This document shows, in pieces, positions 14,711 to 22,606 of a stretch of DNA of 26,729 nt. Source of the DNA: JBLHGU01 sp047615875 (GTDB lineage Bacteria > Pseudomonadota > Gammaproteobacteria > Arenicellales > CAJQKF01); contig JBLHGU010000056.1 in the NCBI GenBank assembly GCA_047615875.1, forward strand, positions 1 through 26,729, read 5' to 3'. A program made the translations under genes and the position numbers. Position 1 is the first letter of the stretch. Each line of letters opens with the position of its first letter. The notes below the pieces were generated by a model. That model had not been told where the DNA came from. It saw only the letters and a program-made list of their open reading frames with translations, and searched no databases.

Positions 14711-15410
14711 CTAGCAAATAGTACACCTATCACCGTGACGTTCGAGTGCCTCGATCATCCCTTCGTCACCGTCTTGTGCATAGTCCAATGGTGTGAATCC
14801 TGAGTTGTTGTCCTTCGCGTTGATATTCGCACCCCCGGTAATCAGTATTTCGGCCATAGCAATTCGACCCGTTTTTGCGACAACATGTAACGGTGTTATC
14901 CCGTATTTGTCTCGGGTGGTTACCCGTTGCACTTTTCAGGCCTACTGAATAGGCTCTTACGGGTTTTTCAAAACCCCTGACTTCACATTCGCCCAAATCC
15001 TCGTACTCGAATGGAAACCGACCTGGAATGGTTTCCTGGGCGGCACCCTGAATCACCACACCTCCAAGTTTCGACAGTTGTTCTAAACGCTGCGCTAACA
15101 CTACACCTGTGCCAGTAATGGTGTCATCAGCAATGATGACTTCACCCATGGCTATACCCACTCTGACTGAGGGTTGAATATTGTCATTAAGTTGGGTGTT
15201 GTGATCAGTTTGTGCTGCTTGAAAGGCTAAAGCAGCAGCTACCGCATCCGATGCACGTTCGAACCCTGCCAAAAGGGCATCACCACGTAATTCATGGACA
15301 TGACCATGGTATTTGGTGATGACGTCACCGAAACGACGGAATGCATCTTGGATGCGCTGATGGGCTAGCTGTTCATCTTGATGAACCAGCTCTGTCGACC
15401 CGACAACGTC
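14711..15410 (-). pseudogene. Class III adenylate/guanylate cyclase domain with ankyrin tail, broken
   Basis: Reading leftward from 15410, the frame gives DVVGSTELVHQDEQLAHQ, HELRGDALLAGFERASDAV, VRVGIAMGEVIIAD and GFEKPVRAYSVGLKS, a class III nucleotide cyclase domain with both metal-binding aspartates (DVVGST and RGDAL). It lacks the usual first strand: a TGA precedes DVVGST and there is no start. Near 14935 the frame shifts by one and continues as DKYGITPLHVVAKTGR and GFTPLDYAQDGDEG, about two ankyrin repeats ending in HGDRCTIC at 14711. The original gene was probably a cyclase with C-terminal ankyrin repeats. The lost 5' end and the frameshift make function unlikely. The left part could still be translated as a short ankyrin peptide from an ATG at 14932. 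Confidence 0.8.
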
Positions 15411-15431
15411 TCAGAGCTCATTTAGGATTGA

Positions 15432-15790
15432 TATGAAACAACTTTAATCAAACCATTCCTGTTGGGTAAAGATGCATCCGATATCACCGGGCTGTAAAGT
15501 AATATGTATTGGCCTATGCATTATATCAACAGAGGAGGAATCGCAAGCTTTGCTATATCGGAGATTGATATCGCGTTGTGGGATATCAAAGGAGAGAGCG
15601 AGAACCTACCACTCTGGAAAATGGCAGCTTCTACAGATAACACCTAAAAGCCTATTGTGGCGGTATAGATCTGAATTTTTCTCTGGACAAGTTACGTACT
15701 AATTGCCCGGGTTGTCTTGATCGAGGTTTTTGTGCTAAAAAAAGTAGGTCACGAGAACTTACAAGATGAAATCGATAGAGTGGCGTTTAT
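15432..15790 (+). pseudogene. Enolase-superfamily (mandelate racemase/muconate lactonizing) fragment, broken
   Basis: The translated frames give ETTLIKPFLLGKDASDITGL, stop, SNMYWPMHYINRGGIASFA, then EIDIALWDIKGESENLPLWK. After a stop and frame changes come KAYCGGIDLNFSLDKLRTN and VGHENLQDEIDRVAF. This order matches the capping domain and the first barrel strands of mandelate racemase/muconate lactonizing enzymes. The fragment has internal stops, at least two frame changes, no start and no catalytic barrel. It begins about 20 bases from the broken cyclase and ends exactly where the second 37-bp repeat begins, as if deletion or insertion had cut both ends. Confidence 0.8.
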
Positions 15791-15806
15791 AGAAAGTATA
15801 AACGCC
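15782..15806. repeat. Perfect 10-bp inverted repeat with 5-base loop
   Basis: Arms GGCGTTTATA (15782-15791) and TATAAACGCC (15797-15806) with loop GAAAG, followed by a pyrimidine-rich TTCTTTCTGTTT. The left arm coincides with the end of the enolase-superfamily fragment, the right arm with the 37-bp repeat. It could work as a weak plus-strand terminator or be a junction relic; the other copy of the 37-bp repeat lacks the left arm. Confidence 0.7.
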
Positions 15807-15828
15807 TTCTTTCTGTTTCCCACCCTTG
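15792..15828 (+). repeat. 37-bp dispersed repeat, copy 2 (partner at 602-638)
   Basis: It aligns without gaps to 602-638, sharing AAGTATAAAC, CCTT, TTTCTGTTTC and CCCT blocks. It lies at the right limit of the debris-rich region, about 100 bases before the transporter gene's end. Confidence 0.6.
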
Positions 15829-15933
15829 CCCGGTGTTGTCGGTAAAAATTGAGTTGCCAATACCCTGGTGCCGCAATGATCAGTTCGAAAATACTGATTT
15901 TCAAAAAGCTAAAGGATTCGGAAGATGCTGATA

Positions 15934-17157
15934 TTATTTATTAGCAGGAGCCAATCTACCTTCCATAAGTCGTAATAAACCCAGAAATACCACGGCAGCA
16001 ATAAATAGCGTTCCGGCAAATATAATCGGTGCGCCTGGGGAGCCTGTCACGTCTCGAATCCAGCCGGCAAGTATCGGGAACAAGCCGATTCCCAAGTAGT
16101 AATAGCTAAAGAAGATTCCCATTCCAACACCACGATTCTGTGCACTTAGGTGAGCAACAGGAAGTGCCACTATGGGCCCTGCAGGTGTCCAGGCGATGAT
16201 ACCGAACAGCGTAAACATAATGAACCATGCGTCTATCCAGGGAATCAACATGGCGATACAGCCGCCGCCAATTAAGAATATGATCATCGTCTGATTTGCA
16301 TAACCAAAGCGTTGCACTGCGTAGCCAGCAAGCGGGATGGTTACAATTCCCAACCAGGTGCCAACACTTGATATTAGACCCGATTCACTTACCGACAGGC
16401 CCTGTGCGACAAGATAGGCAGGAGCAAAACCCACTACAAGAATTAACCCGGCGTTAAAGAATAACCAGACCATCGCTGCTAGAGATACCAGTAAGAATGC
16501 GCGTCCATCCAGAGCATGGAGTATTCCCGCCCTGACTGCTGGGCCTGATTGCCGCATTGCTCGCGGCTCTGCATCGACGATAATAAGCAGTAACCAACCC
16601 ACAGCGCAAAATAACGCAGACAGGAACATCATCATGCCGAGGGATGATGCTTCAAATATTACCGCATGGGTTGCGAGCCCCAGTGCAATTCCTAACGGCC
16701 AACTATTAACGTGAATGGCCATAGCCAGGGTGAGTTCCTTTTTCTCAAACCAATTAGCAACGAGTGCCGCCGACAGTACATTAAACAACACCGCGCCCGT
16801 ACCTGAGATCAAACGCCCTGAGGAGATTAGAAAGTAGGTATCCGCATAGGCACTGACAAGCCCCCCGGCTGCCATCAGAAGTAGACCAAACGCCGCAACA
16901 GATTTTAAACCAAAGCGCTGCCCAAGTAAGCCACCTGGATAAGCCAGAAACAGGCCTGGAAACTTATACAGTCCGATTAAAGTGCCGAGCATTGTAAAAT
17001 CTATAATCAGATGCTCAATCAACACCGGTCCGACTGAACCAATTGACTGAAACTGGTAGCCCATAGAAGTGCGAGCGATAAAAATCACCCAAAGCACGGT
17101 CCAGCGGCTGGGACCAGATTTACCAGAAAATATGTTCAAATGCACAGCCTTTAACAA
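15934..17157 (-). CDS. MFS transporter
   Basis: About 400 residues with some twelve hydrophobic segments, a typical major facilitator. The A-like loop between helices 2 and 3 is GLLGQRFGLKS, and the matching loop in the second half is GYAVQRFGYAN. The resemblance is to the cyanate/nitrate-type (CynX/NarK-like) branch of inner-membrane transporters, but substrate cannot be read from sequence. The longest frame opens with TTG at 17157, without a ribosome site. A TTG six codons downstream (17139) has AAAGG eight bases before it and may be the true start. It is the third gene of a same-strand set with the AA_synth and SnoaL-like genes, 53 bases behind the former. This suggests uptake or export of the compound the neighbours process. 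Confidence 0.88.
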   Translation of the reverse strand: MLKAVHLNIFSGKSGPSRWTVLWVIFIARTSMGYQFQSIGSVGPVLIEHLIIDFTMLGTLIGLYKFPGLFLAYPGGLLGQRFGLKSVAAFGLLLMAAGGLVSAYADTYFLISSGRLISGTGAVLFNVLSAALVANWFEKKELTLAMAIHVNSWPLGIALGLATHAVIFEASSLGMMMFLSALFCAVGWLLLIIVDAEPRAMRQSGPAVRAGILHALDGRAFLLVSLAAMVWLFFNAGLILVVGFAPAYLVAQGLSVSESGLISSVGTWLGIVTIPLAGYAVQRFGYANQTMIIFLIGGGCIAMLIPWIDAWFIMFTLFGIIAWTPAGPIVALPVAHLSAQNRGVGMGIFFSYYYLGIGLFPILAGWIRDVTGSPGAPIIFAGTLFIAAVVFLGLLRLMEGRLAPANK

Positions 17158-17210
17158 GTTAGTTTTCGAATAGTCACTACAACATTAATCCACGTAGACA
17201 CTAAGGCGAC

Positions 17211-17759
17211 TCAAGTCTGAACTGGTCCTCTTCCACATCGAGGAATTGGACGGCCTCCATCGGCGTAGGCGAGACACATGACGATTTCTTCAGGACGAGG
17301 GCCGTCTGGCACACAGAGTGTCATTGTGTCGAAGTGATCAAACGACCAGGGATTATCTTTATGACCAAGTGGCATATCGATAGATGCCCCAGCAGAACCG
17401 ATTTTCACATTCGACGGGATAACCGACAGCCCGCCATCTGCAGCTGCGCGCATTGGTGCACCAAGTCTTGGATGGATAACTGCGCCGCCGTGCTCCATGT
17501 CCCCAGCCACTCCAACTATTGCGGCCTTGCCGTATGCAATGGGCGGTCCATTAAGTTGCGCCACTGCCTGTTTGGCCAACTGTTCTCCCAGCTCTGCACC
17601 AATCTCAAACAGTGGCGTTAAGTCAGCCTCGAATCGTCCGGCCAATGGATTAAGAAATACCGCCAATACAGCGACCCGACACACCGGGTCGCAGGCCTCG
17701 CCGAACGAATCGGACGTGGTAACTTCACGCGAAATTATCGTCTTACGTAACATGGTCAT
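17211..17759 (-). CDS. AA_synth (DUF1185) family protein
   Basis: A cytoplasmic protein of 182 residues matching the 'amino acid synthesis' family (PF06684). Signature stretches are AVFLNPLAGRFEADLTPLF, AYGKAAIVGVAGDMEHGGA, IHPRLGAPMRAAADGG, and DMPLGHKDNPWSFDHFDT. Despite the family name, its biochemical role is not established; members often sit in catabolic clusters with transporters. The start at 17759 is supported by AGGA seven bases upstream; the frame stays open further upstream into the previous gene but with no better start. It lies 34 bases after the SnoaL-like gene, in an apparent operon. Confidence 0.87.
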   Translation of the reverse strand: MTMLRKTIISREVTTSDSFGEACDPVCRVAVLAVFLNPLAGRFEADLTPLFEIGAELGEQLAKQAVAQLNGPPIAYGKAAIVGVAGDMEHGGAVIHPRLGAPMRAAADGGLSVIPSNVKIGSAGASIDMPLGHKDNPWSFDHFDTMTLCVPDGPRPEEIVMCLAYADGGRPIPRCGRGPVQT

Positions 17760-17793
17760 ATTGGATTCCTGTTTGCTGGCCACAAAAATTGAG

Positions 17794-18207
17794 TCAGGCC
17801 CAGCCGAGTGCTTTGAGAGAGTGTGAGTCATTCCAGATCTTGGTCATATGAGTAATTTTCTCACCCGCGAACTCCATGGCATAGACGTAATCCGCAGATA
17901 CGCTGTTGCCGGTCGGTTCTATTGGACCACCATCGGCAGTATGCGTGCCATGAAAGACTGCGAAGGCAAGTACCACCTCGCGGTCGGCGTCTGTAGCAAA
18001 GCCTTTCAGCTCATATCGCCCGTCTGGAATCGGGGTTAAAAGTCCCTGCATCCAGTTGGTATAATCCTCAAGTGTGTGTGTTTCAGCCAGGGCTTCGGAT
18101 TGGCAGGAGAATGTCGCATCTTGTGCACAGTATTGGACACAAGATGCCCAGCCTTTACCAGTTTCACAGTCTTCAAAAAATTTTCTCGCAATGTCATTCA
18201 TGCTCAT
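17794..18207 (-). CDS. SnoaL-like / NTF2-fold protein
   Basis: A 137-residue protein with the layout of the SnoaL-like NTF2 fold: N-terminal helix (ARKFFEDCETGKGW), YCAQDATF, a helix over the pocket (DYTNWMQGLL), then strands including VVLAFAVFHGTH, YVYAMEFAGEKITHMTKIWN and a final ALGWA. Such alpha+beta barrels bind small hydrophobic molecules and act as cyclases, isomerases or hydrolases, or have no known activity. The start at 18207 has GGAGAA six bases upstream; an ATG seven codons earlier lacks a ribosome site. It is the first gene of the three-gene set and is divergent from the large HTH regulator, sharing a 170-base intergenic region. Confidence 0.83.
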   Translation of the reverse strand: MSMNDIARKFFEDCETGKGWASCVQYCAQDATFSCQSEALAETHTLEDYTNWMQGLLTPIPDGRYELKGFATDADREVVLAFAVFHGTHTADGGPIEPTGNSVSADYVYAMEFAGEKITHMTKIWNDSHSLKALGWA

Positions 18208-18377
18208 GGTGATTTCTCCAATGGTCATTCAGTAGTTATACATTTCGGGTAAGACACCCTAAATTGGTGGCCTATCAATGTGGTTAACAGCATGCTCTCG
18301 TCATTGGTTGAAGGCTATAGTTCAGATGTACCACTTGATGTAGTATGGATTGATTACCACATTTGTAGGAGGAAGGA
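18208..18377. promoter_or_regulatory. Divergent control region with an inverted AATGTGGT motif
   Basis: The 170-base gap must hold both divergent promoters. AATGTGGTTA at 18277-18286 recurs on the other strand at 18354-18363 (AATGTGGTAA reading leftward), nine matches in ten. A shorter related GTGGTA core lies on the minus strand at 18329-18334. The right copy sits just before the regulator's ribosome site. The paired placement fits operator sites for the neighbouring LuxR-type regulator, but this is inference. Confidence 0.35.
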
Positions 18378-20450
18378 GTGTCAGTTTTGTCCCATGCAAA
18401 AGAATCTCTGAGCAATCGGGAGCTTGAGGTAGCTGCGGCCTATGCAAAGGGACAGAGCTATAAGGAGATTGCGAGATCACTCAGCATATCCCCAACAACC
18501 GTTCGAACACACCTGCGAACCGTTTATAGCAAGCTTGGAGTGACGTCAAAGATCGAGTTAGTCCATCGCCTGACCAACACTGCAGAACCTGAGTCATCCA
18601 GAAACCTCGACAATTCAGCTTTAATATCGGAGCTTGCTCTGGAGCTTGACGAGGCTTTTCGCCGAGAAAAGATATTGGCAAACGTGCTAAGAATTATTAG
18701 CCACCAGGGCGATCATCTCGACACAGTTATTGATAAGGTGCTTGATCATGCGCTGGAAATTTGCGACGCCGAATTCGGCATACTGTTCGAATATCACGGT
18801 GACCTAAGTTTTCGAGCCATGCGTTCTCGTAATATCTCAGCGGAATTCGAACGGTGGCTGGACGAGCAAGATTTATTTACCGTGCAATCTGAAACGGGTC
18901 TGGGTCGAGTTGCAACTACGTTGTCCGCAGTCAACATTACAGATGTTCGAGGTGAAGACATTTATCAAGAACAGGCGCCACTGAGAATGGCCACTGCAGA
19001 TCTCGGCAAAGCCCGTTCATTTGCAGCTATACCCATGATGTCCGGCGATCAGTTAATTGGCGCATTTACAGTTTACCGAACTCGCGTACATCCTTTTAAT
19101 GAGCGTTCTCTGGAGCATGCGCAGTTGTTTGCCGATCAGGCATCCATCGCAATTGAAAATGCCCGTAACCGAGTGAATCGAGATAGTGGGCGTAGCCCTT
19201 TAATCGCTACTGGGCACACTATTCAAACCAGCGATGGCAATAACAACAAGATCCAACCACGGCTACTGGCAGTTCTGCCCTTCCGTTGTGTAGACGAGGA
19301 TGATGAAGATCTCAGTAAAACCGGACACAGACTTTCGGCCTCAATCACGATGGAACTCTCTTCCAGCCCTTTATTTAGGTTAGTAGATCAGGCATCAAGC
19401 TTTTCCCATACTCTGCGCAATCTTTCACCTGTGGACGCTGCCGATAAGCTGGTTGCCGACATAATTGCCTCCGGTTCGATCCGACGGGTGGCGTCTGGTG
19501 GATTTAGAGTGGCAACCTGGCTTCATCAGTCAAATAATTCTACTGCATTGTGGACTGAACGGTTCGATTCCCAAAGTGGGGATACGGGTCTCCTGCTAGA
19601 AAATCTGCTATCTCGTTTATGTGCGGCAATTGGTACCAGCGTTGAACGCCAGATGGTAAGCGCAGCCCAGGCAAGTCATTCAAGTAATCAAAGTGCAATG
19701 GATCACTTTTTACAAGGGCTGGAATTACATCATCGCCAGGATGCAGACAGTTTTCTCGATGCCCGTGGGCATTTCGAACGAGCACTCCGCAAGGACCCTG
19801 ACTTCGGTCGAGCAGCTGCCGCTCTGGCAATTACCCATGTTCGAGAATGGTTCCTAGACAGTGGGGATTCCAAGTTACTGGATATCGCTGATCAGCATTC
19901 CCGAATTGCCATAGGGATAGCGCCCCATGATGCATGGGCTCAGACTGTTTGGGGCGTGGTTGCGCTATATAAAAAGCGTCACCTAGATGCCGAGCTCAGT
20001 TTCAAACGCGCAATGGAATTAACTCCCTACGATACCTATGTAGTCTCGCGGTGTGGATTGGGTAAGTTTTATAATGGTGATTTTGAGGAAGCTGAAACTC
20101 TTTTTCGACATTCGATAGATCTCGATCCACTTCATCCTGATCGAAACCGCGGCTTTCTTGGGCACACTCTTTTCCACCTGGACCGACATGAAGAGGCGAT
20201 CGCTTTACTTAGTGGGATTAATCAACCACTCTCGTGGGAATTTGCCTGGCTCGCGGCTTGTTATGCAGCGACGGGGGAATCTAAAATGGCTAACGCAACT
20301 GCTGATCGATTCCGTGCCAGCTTCAACACATCAGATCAACGTTACCTGATCCACACCAGGCCATTTCGTCACGAGGTCGACTTGCAAAGACTATTCGACG
20401 GCATGCAATCTGCCGGTATCTCAGATGGACTAATTGCAGCGGGTAAATAG
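18378..20450 (+). CDS. LuxR-HTH/GAF/TolB-like/TPR transcriptional regulator
   Basis: A 690-residue protein. Residues 10-65 form a LuxR-type helix-turn-helix (LSNRELEVAAAYAKGQ, KEIARSLSISPTTVRTHLRT), here N-terminal rather than C-terminal. Residues 100-270 look like a GAF sensor domain (ICDAEFGILFE, SFAAIPMMSGDQLIGAFT, FADQASIAIENA). Residues 295-420 resemble the TolB-like domain of CadC-type and cyclase-linked regulators (LLAVLPFRCVDE, IIASGSIRRVASGGFRV). Residues 430-640 form TPR-like repeats (ARGHFERALRKDPDFGRA, AELSFKRAMELTPYD). No cyclase or phosphorylation domain is present. Start GTG at 18378 with GGAGG five bases upstream. It is divergent from the three-gene set and probably controls it; the ligand is unknown. 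Confidence 0.9.
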   Translation: MSVLSHAKESLSNRELEVAAAYAKGQSYKEIARSLSISPTTVRTHLRTVYSKLGVTSKIELVHRLTNTAEPESSRNLDNSALISELALELDEAFRREKILANVLRIISHQGDHLDTVIDKVLDHALEICDAEFGILFEYHGDLSFRAMRSRNISAEFERWLDEQDLFTVQSETGLGRVATTLSAVNITDVRGEDIYQEQAPLRMATADLGKARSFAAIPMMSGDQLIGAFTVYRTRVHPFNERSLEHAQLFADQASIAIENARNRVNRDSGRSPLIATGHTIQTSDGNNNKIQPRLLAVLPFRCVDEDDEDLSKTGHRLSASITMELSSSPLFRLVDQASSFSHTLRNLSPVDAADKLVADIIASGSIRRVASGGFRVATWLHQSNNSTALWTERFDSQSGDTGLLLENLLSRLCAAIGTSVERQMVSAAQASHSSNQSAMDHFLQGLELHHRQDADSFLDARGHFERALRKDPDFGRAAAALAITHVREWFLDSGDSKLLDIADQHSRIAIGIAPHDAWAQTVWGVVALYKKRHLDAELSFKRAMELTPYDTYVVSRCGLGKFYNGDFEEAETLFRHSIDLDPLHPDRNRGFLGHTLFHLDRHEEAIALLSGINQPLSWEFAWLAACYAATGESKMANATADRFRASFNTSDQRYLIHTRPFRHEVDLQRLFDGMQSAGISDGLIAAGK

Positions 20451-20507
20451 ATTTTTGTTTCGACCTGACTGAAATCGAACCGTTCTTATTCACAAATTTT
20501 TGAATTG

Positions 20508-21602
20508 CTAGCTTAAATCTGGCAAATCAAACTCCGCATTATAGTGCCCTAACTCGGTGGAGATTAAAGTCACTGCATCAGATTCCATCTGTGGAGCGAT
20601 TGGCAATGGTAGAGGGAAGGTATCTTGCCCTGATTCAACGGATGATGCGACTAAATCTGCAAGCACATCCACCAGGCTTCTTACCTGGTTACAGCAGACA
20701 TCTTCATCTGCAAAAATATCCTGCCAATGGCACAATGACTTCGAAGATATAATCTGACTAACGGCGACTTTTACTTCATCCTGAGATCTTTCGTTACGAC
20801 GAAATTCCCCGGGCACTTGTGCAAGTTCACAAAAGCGTTGCCAGAATTTTTCTTCAAGTGCGCCTAATGCGAGCCAGCGATCGTCTGCACAACGATATAT
20901 CTGATAGCGGGCTAACCCACCCCCAAGTTCTGGATGTCGTTGCGGTGGCTGAACCCTATCCTTCGCCTGAGGAACGGCCCAGAATGCCAGTGACTGCAAA
21001 CCACGAATCATAGAGATATCAACATAAGAACCACTGCCGCTAACACTTCGTTTTACCAGTGCCAGCAGAATATTTAAACAGGCCGGCCAGGCACCTCCAA
21101 CAATGTCAGCCAACAGAATGGGAGGGGGAACAGGTTCGCGGTGTTGGTTTCTCAACAAGTCGAATAGACCACTTTCAGCTATGTAGTTAATGTCATGCCC
21201 CGCTACCGACGCCAGCTCTCCAGTTTGGCCATAACCAGTTAGTGCTGCGTATACCAGGTCTGGGTTCTGTACCTTTAGCATTTCATAGTCGAGGTTCAAT
21301 CGACCCATAACACCAGGCCGAAATTGTTCAATAACAACATCGGCGCTCCTGCATAGTTGCTGAATACGCCTCTGATTCCCTTCATCCTTAAGATCAACAC
21401 TGATACTTTTCTTGCCCTGATTTAGCAACTCAAAGGTAACTCCATCATCTTTTAGCAGACTACGCATTGGATCACCGGTCGGTGGCTCGACCTTAATTAC
21501 CTCGGCACCCGCTCTGGCCAGAAAAAGAGTTGCCAGAGGGCCAGGTAAAAGAGTCGTGAAATCAATTACTCGGATGGATTTTAGTGGCTGTGCGTCATTC
21601 AT
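20508..21602 (-). CDS. Family III CoA transferase / alpha-methylacyl-CoA racemase-like (CaiB/BaiF)
   Basis: A 364-residue protein that opens with RVIDFTTLLPGPLATLFLAR and GAEVIKVEPPTGDPMR, the CoA-binding start of the CaiB/BaiF family. AGHDINY carries His136 and LLADIVGGAW carries Asp166; these match the His and Asp pair of alpha-methylacyl-CoA racemases, with the same spacing of 30. Racemization of 2-methyl-branched acyl-CoA is therefore more likely than CoA transfer, though family members are hard to separate. The start at 21602 is chosen from the family N-terminus; an ATG at 21659 would add 19 non-conserved residues. It converges on the regulator gene with 57 bases between the stops, so it is near but not in the three-gene unit. 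Confidence 0.9.
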   Translation of the reverse strand: MNDAQPLKSIRVIDFTTLLPGPLATLFLARAGAEVIKVEPPTGDPMRSLLKDDGVTFELLNQGKKSISVDLKDEGNQRRIQQLCRSADVVIEQFRPGVMGRLNLDYEMLKVQNPDLVYAALTGYGQTGELASVAGHDINYIAESGLFDLLRNQHREPVPPPILLADIVGGAWPACLNILLALVKRSVSGSGSYVDISMIRGLQSLAFWAVPQAKDRVQPPQRHPELGGGLARYQIYRCADDRWLALGALEEKFWQRFCELAQVPGEFRRNERSQDEVKVAVSQIISSKSLCHWQDIFADEDVCCNQVRSLVDVLADLVASSVESGQDTFPLPLPIAPQMESDAVTLISTELGHYNAEFDLPDLS

Positions 21603-21689
21603 GAAATATTGGGGCGTTGATGTCAGCGAATTAACTGAAAGTGCTATAAATAGTATCAAATCCCATGCAATTAGATAGCGTCGGGCAGG

Positions 21690-21718
21690 TAGAAACTACT
21701 GGTTAAAAGGAATATACT
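21690..21718 (+). promoter_or_regulatory. Candidate sigma-70 promoter of infA
   Basis: TAGAAA at 21690-21695 and TATACT at 21713-21718 are separated by 17 bases. They point to a start near 21725 and a leader of about 24 bases before the GTG of infA. Confidence 0.6.
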
Positions 21719-21748
21719 CCCGGCTCTTTAATCGACCCCCGGCTTATT

Positions 21749-21967
21749 GTGGCAAAAGAAGAACATATTGAAATGGAAGGTACCGTTCAGGAAAACCTTC
21801 CGAATACCCAGTTTCGCGTAGAATTGGATAATGGCCACGTAGTTACGGCGCATATTTCAGGCAAAATGCGCAAGAACTACATCCGAATATTGCGTGGCGA
21901 CCGTGTCACTGTTCAGCTGACACCATATGATCTATCAAAAGGCCGTATTACCTACCGCGCCAGATAA
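21749..21967 (+). CDS. infA: Translation initiation factor IF-1
   Basis: A 72-residue protein, the exact length of the E. coli factor, and a single OB fold. It reads MAKEEHIEMEGTV, LPNTQFRVELDNGH, HISGKMRKNYIRIL, and ends LSKGRITYRAR. IF-1 binds the A site of the 30S subunit during initiation together with IF-2 and IF-3. The start codon is GTG and no clear Shine-Dalgarno lies in the short leader, which is unusual for this gene. It is encoded in the opposite direction to the CoA-transferase-like gene, and the following reading frame overlaps it by 41 bases. Confidence 0.97.
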   Translation: MAKEEHIEMEGTVQENLPNTQFRVELDNGHVVTAHISGKMRKNYIRILRGDRVTVQLTPYDLSKGRITYRAR

Positions 21968-22346
21968 TCTCCCTCGGGTTCGCCGAGCGGGCAGTTTTCT
22001 GTTTCTCGGCTGTCTGTTTTCCTGTTTCTCTGCCCTTGCCACTGAAGCCAAAGTTACTGTGGTAAATGTCGAGTGCGAAGGAAATACCTGTAGATTCGAC
22101 GTTTCTCTAAGTCATCCCGACACTGGCTGGGAGCACTATGCAGATGCCTGGCGAGTTCTATTATCCGATGGCGAAGTGCTCGGTGAGCGCATACTGCATC
22201 ATCCCCATGTAGATGAACAACCCTTTACTCGCAGCCTGACCAGAGTGACTATCCCCGCTGGCACCAATCACGTATTTATTCAGGCGCAGGATAAAAAGCA
22301 CGGTAATAGTCTGGACTTATTTAAGGTCGCTATTCCAGCCCAATAG
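21927..22346 (+). CDS. Small exported protein of unknown function
   Basis: A 139-residue frame overlapping the end of infA. A hydrophobic segment, GSFLFLGCLFSCFSALA, precedes ATEAKVTVVNVECEGNTCRF, so the mature protein probably starts near ATEAK and is periplasmic. The mature part is a compact beta-rich domain of about 97 residues (SHPDTGWEHYADAWRV, LHHPHVDEQPFTRSL, VTIPAGTN, VFIQAQDKKHG). I recall similar uncharacterised proteins in marine and alphaproteobacterial genomes but no function. The ATG at 21927 is the only standard start codon before the signal peptide, yet it leaves about 20 residues ahead of the hydrophobic core and has no good ribosome site. Translational coupling from infA is likely. 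A terminator follows 26 bases after the stop. Confidence 0.8.
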   Translation: MIYQKAVLPTAPDNLPRVRRAGSFLFLGCLFSCFSALATEAKVTVVNVECEGNTCRFDVSLSHPDTGWEHYADAWRVLLSDGEVLGERILHHPHVDEQPFTRSLTRVTIPAGTNHVFIQAQDKKHGNSLDLFKVAIPAQ

Positions 22347-22372
22347 ACTAGCTTTTCACAACGATCAGCCAT

Positions 22373-22403
22373 AAAAAAAGCGGGTAGTTAACCCGCTTTT
22401 TTT
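22373..22403. terminator. Strong bidirectional rho-independent terminator
   Basis: Arms AAAAAAAGCGGGT and ACCCGCTTTTTTT flank the five-base loop AGTTA. It ends the infA unit on the plus strand and the rpmB-rpmG unit on the minus strand, which stops 38 bases away. Confidence 0.95.
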
Positions 22404-22441
22404 ATGCAACTCATCCAGTCAAGTGAACTACTTGATTCTAC

Positions 22442-22597
22442 TCACTTGATTTTGGCTTCCTTGTACATAACATGCTGACGAACGACTGGATCAAATTTTT
22501 TCATTTCCAGTTTTTCGGTCATGGTGCGCTTGTTTTTGGTCGTGGTGTAAAAATGACCGGTGCCGGCGCTAGACACCATTCGAATTTTATCTCGCAT
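22442..22597 (-). CDS. rpmG: 50S ribosomal protein bL33
   Basis: A 51-residue protein reading MRDKIRMVSSAGTGHFYTTT, then KNKRTMTEKLEMKKFDP and ending YKEAKIK. This is bL33 of the gammaproteobacterial type, without the zinc-ribbon CxxC pairs found in some others. It is a late-assembling protein near the ribosomal E site. GGAG lies six bases before the ATG. It follows rpmB by nine bases, the usual rpmB-rpmG order. Small size is normal. Confidence 0.96.
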   Translation of the reverse strand: MRDKIRMVSSAGTGHFYTTTKNKRTMTEKLEMKKFDPVVRQHVMYKEAKIK

Positions 22598-22606
22598 AAT
22601 TATCTC

